A DNA stretch of 64,000 nt, taken from assembly GCA_965153455.1 (NCBI GenBank), contig OZ234495.1, positions 3,906,001-3,970,000 of the forward strand, written 5' to 3'. Source of the stretch: Sphagnum compactum (taxonomy: Eukaryota; Bryophyta; Sphagnopsida; Sphagnales). The notes beneath the pieces are model-generated. The model saw nothing but the letters and a program-made list of their open reading frames with translations. It did no database searches and was not told the DNA's origin. Below are positions 15,331-28,899 of the stretch, piece after piece (position 1 is the stretch's first letter; each line of letters begins with the position of its first letter). The translations under genes were made by a program, and so were the position numbers.

Positions 15331-15942
15331 CTCACATGTAGATCCCTTATCCATAAACCTTGTATATAACTTATTAGTTGCAAAATACCATGGGTATGGA
15401 AAAAAACCTCAAAGATGCATCTTCAATGTCGCGTACACATTGCCAGTGCCAGATGCCTGTAAGATTCAAGACCTCTCAATACCTGCAGCTATTGAAACAC
15501 TGCAGTAAAGTTGCCACATTAGTAGTCAAAACCATTCCAAAACACAATGGACCTTGCAGGTTTGGTACTTCTGTCATCTAAATGAATGGAAAAAGGGAAA
15601 TACACAACAAGCAGTATGTCACTATGCAGAAGTCACTTAAGAATTGGCCTTGGGCAGCCTTTTTTCTTGAAGAATGTTTTTCCAAAGTTTGAAAGGGATG
15701 ATCAATCAAGGTCCACAGACTTTCTGCTTTTTGCCTGAGCCCTAAATCTTGAACCTAAAATTTCACCTGTCATCACTTTCACAAGGGCCATCTTCAGCAT
15801 GTTTGGTTGCTCAATAGGTCATGTTACTTGCGTAGTTTACAACCATTGAGAACACTAGAATTGCAACACCATCACCCAGGGGAAAGGATTCCCCCAAGGA
15901 AATAGGGCCATGGCAGGTGAAGTAGGTACCACAGAAGCCTGC
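15331..15942. other. Probable 3' UTR and flank of the E2F gene
   Basis: This lies just downstream of the E2F stop codon on the minus strand. It is less AT-rich than the DNA to its left and has no conserved coding frame, so it is most likely transcribed 3' flank. The exact polyadenylation site was not located. Confidence 0.4.
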
Positions 15943-18900
15943 TCAACTCACAGGCTCAACTTCTAGGGTGCTCCCTGATGGAGTATGGGGGCATGGTGAT
16001 CCTATCTCCCCAAGGCCAAACTCTGAATTCAGCCTCACCATCTCGTCCCACATTGCATTTGAAGCTGTTGAAGAAATGTCAAGGCTCTCAATTGCCAGTA
16101 AAGCATCATACCTACCATAATGTGGATTCTTTGCACCCACCCACTGAATAACCTGAACTCACATTTGCTCTTAGTGCTAGTGAGACTCAGCAATATCAGA
16201 ACAGGATTTCATAAGTTTTGCAATTCACATCAATGCTTCAATTAGGGAGCCCACAGATCAGAACTATTAGAATTGCATGTGAGGAGGATACGATCATTTT
16301 TCCAAATATCAGTGATTCCAACACTTGCATCTGACAGAAACCAATAGTCTGAGTCTGTCTGCAACCATCCCAAAGACACTCTGGTAGTTAGTTGAGATGA
16401 CATCTCTATCATGAATGCAATGATCTACATAAGTCGCCTCAAATAACACATACCCCTTACTGCTTATTCCTGACAGCTCAAGATAAACCAAAACTGGGTG
16501 ACAAACGTAAAAGGTTTAGAGAAGCCATGTATCTTCTGAAGCATTTACAAGGCAGCAAAGTACAAAGGCTGATGAAGAAAATAGGACGAATGAAACAAGC
16601 ACTAACAGCCACCTCAACAGGTGTGATTTTCATGATTCCACATGCAGGGTCATTCTGAGGGCCAGTAGCCTCAGGACTGGATGATGTGTCATGGTTGCCA
16701 AGAGGACCAAGCTCTGACAGGCTACGTCCTAGCTCCTGCATCATAGGAGTGGTCTCATGCTGACGAGACATGGTCATCGCTGATGAAGTTGTGTCAACAG
16801 CTGCATCATTTGTATTCATCTCCTCAAACTTTCCTTCAAATCGACTGCCACACCATTCACGCCAAGAACCTTGCAATGATCAGATACAACATCAAAGGGA
16901 TTCACCATTGTTGTGCTCTCACATTGACATGGGTTCTTGCAGCAAATAAAAAGAGACCAATGTCCACCAAAAATCAAGGAGCTGAAGCATCAGGAGAGAA
17001 GAACTGACCTGACTAGATAGACATCAATGGGTCCCATGGTACTTCGAAGCAGAATCTGAAAACGACGATGTGGGTACTCAACAGCCTGATTCAACAACCC
17101 CCTCCCCATTCAAGTACGCAAGCAAAGTGCCCATCAAGCTTTAGAATTCTAACAAGGCTAAGCTGCAAAACAACTGACATCTCAAGTGGCGCTGAGAAAA
17201 ACAACCCCACCCAACTACAAAGACTCAAAACCTATTATGTGCAAACATGAACATCGACCAGGTGACTCAAATAGAACCAAATAAGGATAGTACCTCATCA
17301 GGGTCAGGGACCTCAAGAGTGGTGCCATGTGGGGCCTTGATTGCAATCAGAGTCTCATTCTGTATTGTAAGAGAAAGTCATTGAGGATTACAAGCATCAT
17401 GACCACAACTATACTGTACTTTATAATCAAGCTACTGCAAAATTTCTCAAGAGTTGCAGCCAGCAAGTAGTTCAAGTCAACTTCAGTGAGAAATAAAAGC
17501 ATTTAAACCAGGATTGAGAGTTGCTGACCTGAAAGCATGACAGGCTCTTAATGTCTTCATCCGTTACATAGAGCCATCTGTAAGCATATAGAAAGGCCAC
17601 AGACAATTACCACCCCACAGAAAACAATGTACCTGGACCTAGAAACGATCAATGTGCCAATTACAAGAGCACATGACCTAAAAGGACCTTAGAAGACAGG
17701 GGAAAGAGATTTACTTCTTATTGCTCTCATTTTCACTTAAGGTTCGTAATCGCTCCCTCATTTCTCTGCTCCCACCCCACAGGGTGAGTGTGAAGGCCAC
17801 ATACATTTTCAGCCAGATTCCTGGCAAGATGTTGAAACTAGAAGCTCATACCAACTCCAACCCAGCTGCAGGAAGTAAGGAAGGTTCACAAGCACATTTG
17901 AAACCATACTAATCTGCCTGCAAGCTCACCTGATCCTTTCATCCAGACTTTGCTCCACCATGAGTAGTTCCTTCACCTCAGCCTACAAAAACTTTAAACA
18001 CATGAGTTCATAATTCCACTCAGGAATTGGAGTTATAATGCATGGAAATTGTGATACTGTGGCCTAACCAGCAGCACATTTCATCAAAGGGATCTTTCCC
18101 ATCACTAAGCTGAATTTAGTACCTGAAGTGCAGCTTCATCATCTTTTGCAGCCTCTGGTCTTGCCACACCAACACCCCTGCTAGACAAACATTGGAACAG
18201 CACAGTGGTGCATAAGCCATTCAGGGAACTGCTCACATCCTAAAAGCTTCTGTCCATAATGTACAATTTGGTGGACAACACAAGGCACTGCCAAAGGTCA
18301 GTACAAGTCTTTGCCCTATGGAAGGAAAGGCACATACTTCCATTGTATACGGTTCTTCAGTTTCTTCTCAATCAACCCAACTCCCTCGAGCACATTAGTG
18401 ATATCATAGATTCTCCGTTTCTGTACCTTAATTCATCCCAACATCAGAGCTGTTCATTGTCAGCAGAGACCTCTTCACCTCAAGTGGACAGTAATCAGTC
18501 ATGAGTCTTTCGGGCATCTTCCTGAGGTTGACTGGGTCTCCCCAGCGAATTTACATACAACAAGATTGCAATTCAAAAGTGTTGGGTTAGGTACCAACAT
18601 GCAAGGTGTCTGCTGCTTTGTTGAGATCCAAGACCCCATCCTCTGCTTGCTTAATGAGGTTCACAAATTTCTTTGTTAGAAGACCTGCAATCAAAGACAG
18701 TATCACAAGTCTCACAAATGGGCCTTCATGCATTTATTAGCATACATGTTCACCATGTACCACAATGTAGAAAGATGCAAGAAGATTGGTGGTACCTAAG
18801 GAGCTGTCATATCGACAAGTGCTGGTTGGTGTTGGTGCACTAGTTGTTGGAGACCCTGGTAATGCAAACAATTCACACAACATCATAAGATACTGAATCC

Positions 18901-19316
18901 TAGCGCATGTGTCTTCAATGAAGCTGCAGAGGCAATGGCAACTGGGAACTGCTAGTGAGTTTTAACAGTGAAGCTTGCTGTTGTCCGTGTGCAGGTGCAA
19001 TGAAGCCATGCATTATCCTCTAGCCCTAACATTGAGATGGAAACACTGCCACTGCCAGGCAATGCAAATTCTGATGGAGGTTACAAGCTCACAAAGAAGA
19101 TAAGATAATCCCACAAAACTTCTGCACACAAGTAGTAGGCTTGAAGAGTGGCAAGAGCTCATGACTCTGGTACTTACCAGCAGCAGAGGAACCAGGGGTT
19201 TGAGGTGCATTCTTCAACTGCTTGGCTGTCTTTGATCGGCTTCCTCTCCTCCCTGTTGCAGTGGGACCTGGACTGGCGTCCAGACTTGAGAATCCATTCC
19301 ATCCATTCATCGCCAT
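15943..19316 (-). CDS. E2F: E2F transcription factor (plant E2FA/B/C class)
   Basis: Twelve exons join in frame: 19316-19178, 18855-18796, 18684-18599, 18426-18338, 18177-18123, 17982-17930, 17765-17715, 17577-17529, 17359-17294, 17085-17009, 16844-16607 and 16143-15943, giving 387 residues. Residues about 58-125 are the winged-helix DNA-binding domain ([55 protein letters not shown]). Residues 126-178 form a leucine-rich DP-dimerisation coiled coil. The marked box follows ([40 protein letters not shown]). The acidic C-terminus ([11 protein letters not shown]...MWDEM) is where the retinoblastoma-binding region should lie. It would dimerise with DP in the nucleus and control S-phase genes. I chose the Met in MAMNGWNG; an upstream in-frame segment lacks an ATG. 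The N-terminus is shorter than in Arabidopsis E2Fs. Confidence 0.92.
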
Positions 19317-20900
19317 CTCATGCTCTCTCACCTCCTAAATGTGTAGCTTCATCTGCTGACACCCTTGGAAATAAGAGCAACGTAGACTACACCAAATTGC
19401 ATGCAGGAGGGGGATTAAAGGGGATCCAGATGCTGGAAAAGAGGTGTAGATGTTGTTTAAAATTTACACAAGATTGCTATCCTGATAGAAGAATCAGCAC
19501 TTGGAGATTCAGGACTTACAATTGCATTATGCCGATGGTTGGCAATTTCGAGAAGCTCCGTGGCAGGCACATACAAATGAGCGATAGCTCATCCAGGACA
19601 TGGCAACAAGAGGTTCTCGTCTGTTATTGTGCCCTCAACTCCGCTGGAATAGAATAGACCTTGAAATAGCTGCTCCTTAGTCACACACTGATAATGGCGG
19701 GCAGAGTACAAATGCTGCAGACAACGAGAAGGAAAGACAGTCTATACTACCTATCTTGCACGAACAAGAATCCGCAACAAGCAATACAAGGCAAGACGCG
19801 ACGGGAAGGGATGTGTTAGCCTACGACAGAGACGCAGAGGTAGGTTACAGATAGCGTCAGAAGCATACTCTGAAGAAAAGAGTATACTGAATAACAAATC
19901 GATTACGACGATGGAGGAATCAGCAGAAGAAAGCTCAGCAAAGAGCAGGGAACAAGCTAAAGCCTAAGCCACGCAAGGAACCAGAAGAACAGAAAGACAG
20001 AGAGAGAAAAGAGGCACGCTTGCTGATGAAACCCGCTACTTAAGTGCTTGCAGATAGGATCAAGACCACCACAAGAAGACAGCCAAACAACAAAAAAACA
20101 CTCTCAACAGCAAAACAACAAGCAAACTAAAATCAACAGTGTTGTAGAACCAACACAACAGGATTCAAACAAACCATCATAACCGGGGGAGGAAGAATGA
20201 TACAACCAAATGAACCAGACAGCAGCAGCAGCAGCATCTACTTCACGCAACTCGATATGCACAAGAAAGAAAGAAGGGAGCACCAGTCACAAAGAAGAAC
20301 ACAGGGGAGAGCAAAACAGATTAGGCTATATGTTTTCTCACAAAGAGATGACAGAAATTCCAAGCACCAAAGCAAAGGAGTACCGGAAAGAACGCAGCCG
20401 TGCAACAAAGAACCGATTTTTTTTTGGTCTCCCCGTCGCGCATGGAATCCCGCGAGCACGAGAGGGAACAGCAGCAAACGGATGCGCAGGGGAAGAAGAA
20501 GAGGAACACGGGGGCTTGGCGATGGGGTTGAAGCTTTTTGGGTTATGGCGGAAACCCGGCGATTGCAAGGGTGAAGCTCCTGGGGTGGACGTGGGTCAGG
20601 TACGGATACAGCCTCGGGAGGCACACGTTCGAGGCGACCCGCCGTCTCCCACCCTTGGTTCCCCCGGGTATCATTCACAGGTGTTATTTTTCTCGTTTGA
20701 ATGCTTCTCTTCTCTTCTCGCGCCTCTTCTTTTTTTCTCCATCTGCGCGCCACCATCCGAGTCCCAATCCATGTGTCATCACCTCATCCAGGTCCTGCTA
20801 AGAAGCTCACTTCCTTTTATGTGTTCACACACATGGGACAGACACCGAGAGCGAATTCCGAATAGTAGGCGTGTCTGTGTTCACACTGTTATTAAATTTT
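19317..20900 (-). promoter_or_regulatory. Leader and promoter region of the E2F gene
   Basis: A donor at 19519/19520 (GCAATT|GTAAGTCC on the minus strand) pairs with the acceptor just upstream of the first coding exon, so at least one leader exon or 5'-extended coding exon ends at 19520. Farther out, about 20400-20760 is much richer in G and C than the surroundings, typical of a plant promoter or 5' UTR. Long frames on both strands in 20197-20911 look compositional. Confidence 0.5.
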
Positions 20901-21247
20901 CAGTGGAATAGTTCGTGTGCGAGTTTTCAGAGGTTGCGAGTGGGAGGGGATGGCTGCGATGGCAGCGAACGCGACGCTCGGCAAGGCGCGCGGCAACAAA
21001 CGCAGAATTTACGCAACAAAAATGCATGAAGAACATGGTAGGAGAAAGGGTAGATCGAAGACCGGGGTTGGCCTTCGGGATCTGTAAAAAAGTTGGGACC
21101 TTTCGCTCTTTTGGTGCTCAGGATTCTTGGATCGAAAAAGAACGCGGAAAGTCTGTTGTTTGTACTCTCGTTTTGAAGACATGATCTGCACTCTGCACTT
21201 GTTGATTGCAGGTTTGCATCAAGCATTTGGGCCTGAGCAAAGTGTCT

Positions 21248-22240
21248 GCTTCTTCTCTTCGTTGGGTTTAGGGTTCAGATGCTGACGTTGTGGTATGTTC
21301 CAATTAAGCTTATGGTCCTCAGAAGATTGTTGCAGCTTAAATGAGAGGATACTAGATTGACGTCTTTTGATAATTAGCTATGTCTCTTGAGTGCTAGCCA
21401 ACATCATGATTGAGTCTTCTTCCATTGCTTCTGCTGCTTCTCTTCAGTCAGTTTAGGGTTTAGGGTTCAGATGCAGACATTGTGGGATGTTCCAACTAAG
21501 CTTGCAGTCCTCACAAGATTGTTGCAGCTTGAATGAGCGCACACTAGATTGATGTCTTTTGATTAGCTATGTCTCTTGAGTGCTAGCCAACATCGTGATT
21601 GAGTCTTCTTTCCATTGCTTCTGCAATTGCAACTGAAAACTCACGATGCAGATTTTGTATGATGCTTTGCGCAGATTTTGAATTCTCACACTTATCTCCA
21701 CCCACTGTCGGGAGCTGATGAAGTCAGTGGGTTGTCATGGTGGCTTTATCAGTGTTATTCATGGTGAAGAAGGTGATGGTGTGACACTTTGTGAGCGACT
21801 CTCAGAAGGTTTAAGGTTTAGGGTTTAGTTTTTCTGCACTCACTGTTGTGTTATTTTGAAATCAATGTTGTGAAGATTTCTTTGCAACTTCATGAATGGA
21901 TACCATCTCCTTATGTTGCTGTCACCTGCATTAGTCTCCTCATCCGCTTCTTTCCTAGCAAGGGCCAATGCCTCTCTCATCACAGATCCCCCTGCAACAC
22001 ACTGACAGTTTCATAAGCATATATGAGCTGACTGCAACATATGGGATTCTTTGTGTTACCCATACATCATGACCAAGTCTTCCCATTGCATCCAGAAATG
22101 CAATTAAACTTCTGGATGCAGATTTTGTTTAATGGTTTGCCCAGATTTTGGGCAGATTGTCATATATACTTATCAAGTCAGTGGGGTGTAGTCATGGCAG
22201 CTTGTCACTACTATTTGTGATGAAGGTGTTTAGCTGAAAG
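21248..22240. repeat. Dispersed repeat family, three local copies
   Basis: A short copy at about 21250-21440 is followed directly by a fuller copy at about 21445-21900. Both carry TTTAGGGTTCAGATGC, TGTTCCAA-TAAGCTT, GATTGTTGCAGCTT-AATGAG and ATGTCTCTTGAGTGCTAGCC. A partial copy lies at about 22065-22240 (AAGTCTTCCCATTGC, GCAGATTTTG, AAGTCAGTGGG). The fuller copy matches 37030-37420 over its length. No coding frame is conserved among copies. The class is unknown. Confidence 0.75.
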
Positions 22241-23859
22241 TAAAATCTACTAACAATAAATAGCCAGAATACAAATTTGTGTCCAAAGCAAGAACACATT
22301 AAACCATCTCACAGTCAAGATCTCCAACCTACCTTAGATCCCCATAATTCCTACCTGAGAACCAACTCTGCATGACTAGAACATTCCATACACCTAAAGG
22401 CAAGAAGTGGATCAGATCACTCCGGATTTCCTCTCACAGGCTATCATGATCTTTTCCATATGGCATCGTGGTTACTCCCATTCTATAAACCCTTCACATA
22501 GCATTCTGGGTCACCCCAAAGCTGTGCCCAACAACTATGGTTTAAATAATGATCCCTTTCTCTCAACAATTGATAGCAACCAGTCCCATATCCTTCCTTC
22601 AAAGGTCCCAACATAGAAAAGTATTGACAAATATGTCTCCACCCTCCCAGAAATTGTCTCTTCTCACAAATACGTCAAGAATTGAACCCAAAGATAGAAT
22701 GTGACTTCCCAAGAATGAAGAGGCTACATTTGGAATGCCATCTCAACAAGTACTTGCTTTCCATATCCAATTACATTACCTCACTCCCCTTGAACAAAAT
22801 CAGGTATATCAAACTTGAACTTATGGTGCCATGAACAGATCAACTTCTTAATCACCTAGAGCCTATCATCAACTCCATTTCAAACCACTAGATTTGTGCA
22901 ACTCTAGTTCTTTGACTACAAAACTCCCACATAAAGAACAGACTGAAAATCCGAAGCCAAACAACTTAGAACTTTGCATCTTGGGAAATTTTCCCTTCAA
23001 TGCATGCATAGTAGAAAACCATCCTAACTCCAAGGAACAAAAAGGAAAACAAACACACAATGTGAAGAAAGGTACTTAGTTTCAAAAGTTGTCTCCTTTT
23101 ATCCTTGACCTCTGCAACTTCCTTCTATCCCTCGGCACCAACATCATCCACACACAAGAAAAACAAAACCACAACCAACCACATCCCAAAACTTTTGCAC
23201 CTCCATGAACCAACTCCATTTCCATCGTTCCTCCACCAATCAACCATCACTCCATTAAATGATAAAAGACAAACAAACAATGGTTTTTTGGCACTTAAAC
23301 ACAATTCACACCTTAAGTCCTAATAATAAAATACCAAATCCATTTTTGGGTTACATATGTAACCACACCCCAATAACTTTGAATGAGTCCTTCATCTTCA
23401 TCATTCAAGGTGCAAAATGGTAAAACTAGAGATGATTTTGCCTCTATTGATCCCAGAGTTATTCATCTTTTCCTTTGATCACACAAAGTCTACCACCTTC
23501 ATCTTGTTCCATAAATCTATTCCCATTTAAGTATTTCATAAAAAGAATGTGTCCCCTTCAACTAGAAGTCACAAATCTTTTCTTTCCTAGTTTCTTCATT
23601 TTAACATAAATTACTCCTTCATCAACATAAACATAAACATTTGCCTTCCCTTCCTCAAAGCATATGCTTGTTTTTGTTTTACTTATGTTTAGCTTACATT
23701 GTCAATTACCTTACCATTCATCATTGCTATATAGCTACATCTTTTCAATCATTTGTTCATCCAACATTGAAACATCATTGTCTTCATCAAACGCTTTGCC
23801 CAATAGACTTTAAAAATTGTTCATTTGCAATCTTGGAGTATGATTAATTAAAATCATGT
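22241..23859. other. Intergenic DNA, possibly the 3' part of the antisense retroelement
   Basis: Short frames only, with no family match. The segment adjoins the retroelement integrase remnant and may contain its 3' end or LTR, but I could not define LTR borders. Confidence 0.35.
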
Positions 23860-25718
23860 GTGGTGAAAATTTGGTGTTAGCTTGGATGCCACAACGTTAT
23901 CCAAATAAGATTCTTGGCAAATGATTATCCCAATCCTAAGCATGTTCAACAATAATGGATAAAGTAGTCAACCCATGTTTTAGGGTTTTGACTAACCTCT
24001 CAATCATACCATTACATTTAGGCCATTGAAGAATAGTGTACTAATGTAATTGATTCCATAGTTCTTACACAATTGTTGAACTTTAATGGCCATTCACCTC
24101 TGTTGACAATTAAAACATGTTTAGAAACCCCAAATTGACAGATAATTTCATATTGAAAAAACTTTGCATAATCTTTGTTTCATGATTAATAATTACATTT
24201 GCTTCAACCCACTTAGAATAGTGATCAATGGAAACCAAAATGTATCAATTCCCATTGTTTATTTTGGTTAATGGACGTGTTATATCAAGAACAACCGTGT
24301 AAAAATGATCCCACGCTATTATGCACTTGAAATCCTCTAGATTAAATTTGATACTATGAATTCATTTCACCAATTGACACTCCTTATAAACACAAACAAA
24401 AACCTTCACCTTTTTAGTTATGTTTTGCCAAAGTAACATCTATTTACTTATACAAACATGTCTTCACCAAAATGTCCAATCTTGTCATGTAAATTTAAAA
24501 TAAAATGTTTATAATCTTCAAGTTTTGAAACCATTAGTCCTTTGAACATTAATTTATCATGATCCTAGTGATAGTACAAAATTCATTTCGATATTCTAAA
24601 ATTTTCTTTCACATTGTAACTTACAGAAACTTATCCTCCATTTAAGACCATCATGGTTTGTTCACCATTCTAGATATTTATGTTTATGGAACAATCCCAT
24701 TCACAATCTTTCTCTCCTTCTAAACAACTCCCATCCATTTCATCTTCATCAACCGTGCATGTGTTTCATCAATCAATTGCAAATGGATCCAAGTATCCCA
24801 TAGATCCTTCCATCTCCTCTTCAAAGTCTATTCATGTTGTTTATTTTCTATCTTCTCCACCAAACTTTCAATCGATTCCTCATCAATCATTATATCTTTA
24901 GTTTTCATCTCCACCTCTTATGTTTTAATGATATCAACCATAAACAACTAATTGAACTTTTTTTGTAATCCATATGTTGCAAAATCAATCCCATTTTTGA
25001 ATTTTGTCTCCCTTTCCAACGATTTTTTTTCATTTTCTAGATATGTTGGATCCATTCATAGTTTTGTCTCCGTTTAGAAATCTTTTTCCTCCTCTGCACA
25101 TCGCATTGAATTTTTGCCTAATGCATAAACATTGGGATATTTGGATCTTGCACGATGTATTATGTTAAAATTGAAGTCATGAAACATGTTAATCCACCTT
25201 CCTTTTATTATGTATGCACTTGAAACAATAGCTAACCATTCCAAAGGTTTGTGGTCATTACGTAGGGTGAAATGATTCCAATACAAATATTGCTAGAAAA
25301 GCATAATGTCCCATTTCAATACATAACATTCACCTTCTATTGGGGAAATTTCTTTAGATTGGTGAAAGTCCTTTACTTGCATAAGCTACAACCTACTCTT
25401 CTTTTCCCTTTCGTTGTGACAGAATGGCTCTCGCACTTCAAATTGACCAATCTACATCCAAAATAAAAGGCTTAATGAAATTCATTCTAATTAGAAAAGG
25501 TGCCTTAACTAATGCATTCTTTAACATGTCAAAGGCATTTTGACAATTAGAATTCCATAAAAATGCTACATCTTTCTTTGTAAGTTCAAATAAAGGTAGA
25601 ATCATATGGGAATATCCTTTACATAATTATTATAATGGGCGAAAGCATCCTTGGGTGGTACCAGTAAGAACGTTACACCTTGATTTTCCTGGACTCAAAC
25701 TTTGAAAAATCATAGGAA

Positions 25719-25750
<32 letters not shown>

Positions 25751-27142
25751 TATTTATTTATTTATTTTTAATGAGTAAATTTATTAAGTTCCATAAATTT
25801 TGAATTTTCAATAATATCAAAAATATTGTGTATTTTGATGTTCATAATCATTACATTTAAAAAAAAATTTAGGAATGTCACGTTGAACTTCCTTTCCTTG
25901 AACTTTTTGTTAGGAACACAAATTTGAAACATGATTTGAAAATTTTCTTGGGAATTTTTTTCTTAAGGTAATTTGGAAATCATTCTATTTTTAAGTTACG
26001 TTAGAATTTAACATCTAAATTCATTATGTCTCAAAAAAATAATGAATTTTCTTATTGTCCTTGTGGTTAGTTTGTTCATAATTAATGTTCATTTATTTGT
26101 AGTAAGCTAGGTTCAATTCCATATTCTTGCAATTTAAATTTTTGGAATTTTTGATATGGCTAAATTTTTTTCAAGAACTTTGACAATTTTTTTAAATAAT
26201 TTAATTTATGCTGAAATTGCACATTTATTATGGTAGTCCCCTTTTCCACATCCATGATAGCTCATATTTTAATTAGGAAATTTCAAACCTAATAATAGGT
26301 CATAATTATTTATATCAACAATCATAAACATCATGAGACATCATATTTTTACAACTCATATAGGCATTTCATTTATCCTTCCCAATGCTTAGGTTACCAC
26401 CCTTGAAACAATTTTATAAAATTTTAAACCTATCACCAAACGCATGATTACTAATTCTTAGATAACCCTAATTGCCATGACAAACATGGAGGCTTTCATA
26501 TCAACCAATCCCTCCACCAAATGGTTATTGACTTTTACTAATATTTATAAAATTTTATTTCAATGATTCTTTTTAATGCAAATTTTACGGATTGCTAATG
26601 TCCTTTCTGCCTTGAATACATTGGCTGATTTCAAACTCTCATCCAGTTTCATTTATGCCAGTTTCATTTAACTCTTAAGGTGTTTCAATTTTTTGAAAAT
26701 AGAAAAAATTGTTTCTATATGGAATGAAGTAATCTTGCCTTTGATGAAATGTGCAAGGATTTTTGACCTTGTAAAACCTTCCTTCATGACATCTATTACT
26801 CATGTTTCCATGTTTTTGTTTTCAATTACATTAGCTTCTAGTGCTTGCATTTCCACCAACAATTTTTTTTTCGATATTTTGGTTCTAGAAAATATATCAT
26901 GTTTGGTCCCACAAAATTAATTCAATTGTTCCAATGTAGTTATTTTGTCATCAATAAGAAATTCCAGGTAATTATTGGTTGTAGATGGTGCTTTGACATA
27001 TTTTCCCTTTTACCAACATTTCTATTTTATATGACCCATTCTTGTACAATATCCACATCTAATGCCACAATTTTCTATCCTACAAAAAAGACCACATTTA
27101 CCACATTTGGGTTTAAAGTTTCCAATTCTCGAACACATTGTA
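23860..27142 (-). mobile_element. Degenerate Ty3/gypsy-like retrotransposon (antisense)
   Basis: Pieces occur in the gag-pol order expected on the minus strand. A gag-type zinc knuckle lies near 27059-27012 (CGYCTRMGHIK-stop-KCW, spacing CX2CX4HX4C), preceded by further CXXC motifs near 27105-27088. RNase H lies at 25286-25074 (LRNDHKPLEWLA, GRWINMFHDFNFNIIHRA, YALGKNS). An integrase remnant lies around 24240-23900, with an HYSKWVEANVI-like core and degraded sequence beyond. Many stops and frameshifts show the element is dead. It is cut at 27143 by the CACTA-type element, and host sequence should resume at 30723. The RNase H type (DHKPLEW) is typical of Ty3/gypsy rather than Copia. The ends are undefined. 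Confidence 0.7.
25719..25770. repeat. (AT)n microsatellite followed by (TATT)n
   Basis: An uninterrupted AT run of about 22 bases, one GT interruption, then more AT and several TATT units. It lies inside the decayed retroelement. Confidence 0.95.
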
Positions 27143-27842
27143 ACACACTAGTAGAAAATGGCCATTTTGCAACTGGTCCATGTGACTTATTTTTAATTAC
27201 AAGCGACATTTGCAACTAAAATTTTAATGGTTGTGTTGGACAAGTCGCATTGACATTAATCACAAACGACAACGAATTTTGGATGAAAAAAAAAATCAAC
27301 AAAATACATTTTCATCCTTTGACTAGTCATATACATATTGTTGTTTACAACTAAGATGTGACTTTTTTAATGAACAATGGGAACAAGTTATGTGTTGCCA
27401 TGTGTCCCAACTCTTAATAGTTAATTTTTTTTAAATTTATTTGAAATAATACAAGACGTTTAATTTTTTTGTTTGGATGGTTTAGATTGTGACATGTGGT
27501 GCAATAAAAATTTGCCACGTGGCATATTACGTGAATTTTTCCAAATTAAATTTAAATCAATATTTAAGTATGTAGGTTGCACTAGGTACCTATTTACATA
27601 CCTACCTACCCACCTAGGTTAAACATCTATCTAAATATGACCTATTTACCTACCTAGGCCAAATACCCACTTAGGTAGGTAGGTAGGTCAAAAAGTAGGT
27701 AGGCAAGTTAAGGAAATAGGTAGTTAGGTGTAAGTACATGAATATTTATATTTTATTTTGGGTCAAGTCATATTTAATGACTCTTCCCATATGCCCATTT
27801 ATTTTAATATGTAATGTAGGACAAAACACTTTGTTTATATAT

Positions 27843-28899
27843 TATTCAAGATGGGAATGAAAGCCAAAACATATGGGATAAACTTTTTAGTTGTAAATTG
27901 AAGCATTCCTAGGCTCTTTGATAGATTCAAATGTGAGTCTAAGGTGAAAACAACGGAAAGATAAAGAATTGGGGCACGTTCCCTGGTTCGCAACACTTCG
28001 GGGGTAGAAGGGCGTGTTGGAGCTCCGGGATGGGGACTAGGGCGAGTGACAAATGGGTCAATTAATCACATGGACCTACACAAACCAAACAACAAGTTGG
28101 TTAATGCATAGTTACAACACTTTTGGTGCACAAACGAGCCACGAACAAACACGAATTCATAAGACTCATCACGACTTGGACTTAAGGGAAGCCATCACCT
28201 TCCCCCTTATAGTATTTTCTATGCTTGGCCACGGGGCTAGCACCCAAATGTCATTTTGTCCTGGGAGTCCCAAGTTGGAGTCCCGAAATTCCCAAAATTG
28301 GGACTCCCACGATTTTGGAGGCCCATAACTTTGTGTACAGACCTTTGATTGAAGTGAGGTCTAAAGCAAAGTTGTAACTCTCGTCAAGAGCTTTCCAACG
28401 GTATGTGACACGCCACCTACACGTAGGAAAAACAAGGCGAATCTTGACTTTTAATGGTCGGGAGTCAAATTGACAATTTGATTCCCTGCCTTTCTTTTGG
28501 CCATAACTTATGTTTTAAGTGCCCAAATGGGTCATGCAAGCTCATTTTAAACATTAACATTCCAGGAACTTTCCAATGACGTAAGGAACTCTTCAATGCA
28601 ATTAGTTTTAACCCCTACAATTGCCCTCTAAAAATTCGCCATCAAGACTCCAACTCCCGAAGTGAGAGTTCACTTAGGAGTGTGGGGTTCATTCTCCCAC
28701 ACTCTCTTACACTCCCGGGAGCATGAAATGTGACTCCCGGGTTTCACTCTTGGCCCGCACCTTCGCAAGCCCTTGCTTTGATCACGAGCCCAAGGCTAGG
28801 GTTGTGGCACAAGTCGTATGCGACTAAACATTTTTAATTACAAACGACTTGCAATTAAAAAATTTATCCCATATGTTTTGGTTTTCATTCCCATTTTGA
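27843..28899. repeat. Inverted repeat (about 55-bp arms) inside the CACTA element
   Basis: The left arm (about 27843-27900) contains ATGGGAATGAAAGCCAAAAC and ATATGGGATAAA. The right arm (about 28841-28899) holds the reverse complement of ATGGGAATGAAAACCAAAAC and ATATGGGATAAA. The arms are about 85-90% identical by eye and enclose about 940 bp. Confidence 0.75.
27950..28830. mobile_element. GC-richer insert resembling LTR-retroelement non-coding DNA
   Basis: Composition changes sharply from the AT-rich surroundings. The segment has GGGACTCCCACGATTTTGG, repeats of ACTCCCGGG, and text like CGTCAAGAGCTTTCCAACGG, which I associate with LTR or leader regions of plant gypsy elements. Termini and target duplication were not resolved, so this is a compositional call. 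It lies between the arms of the inverted repeat. Confidence 0.35.

Noticed and set aside
20197-20911. Long plus- and minus-strand frames (up to 233 codons)
   Set aside because: GC-rich leader or promoter of the E2F gene; frames overlap on both strands and resemble no family.
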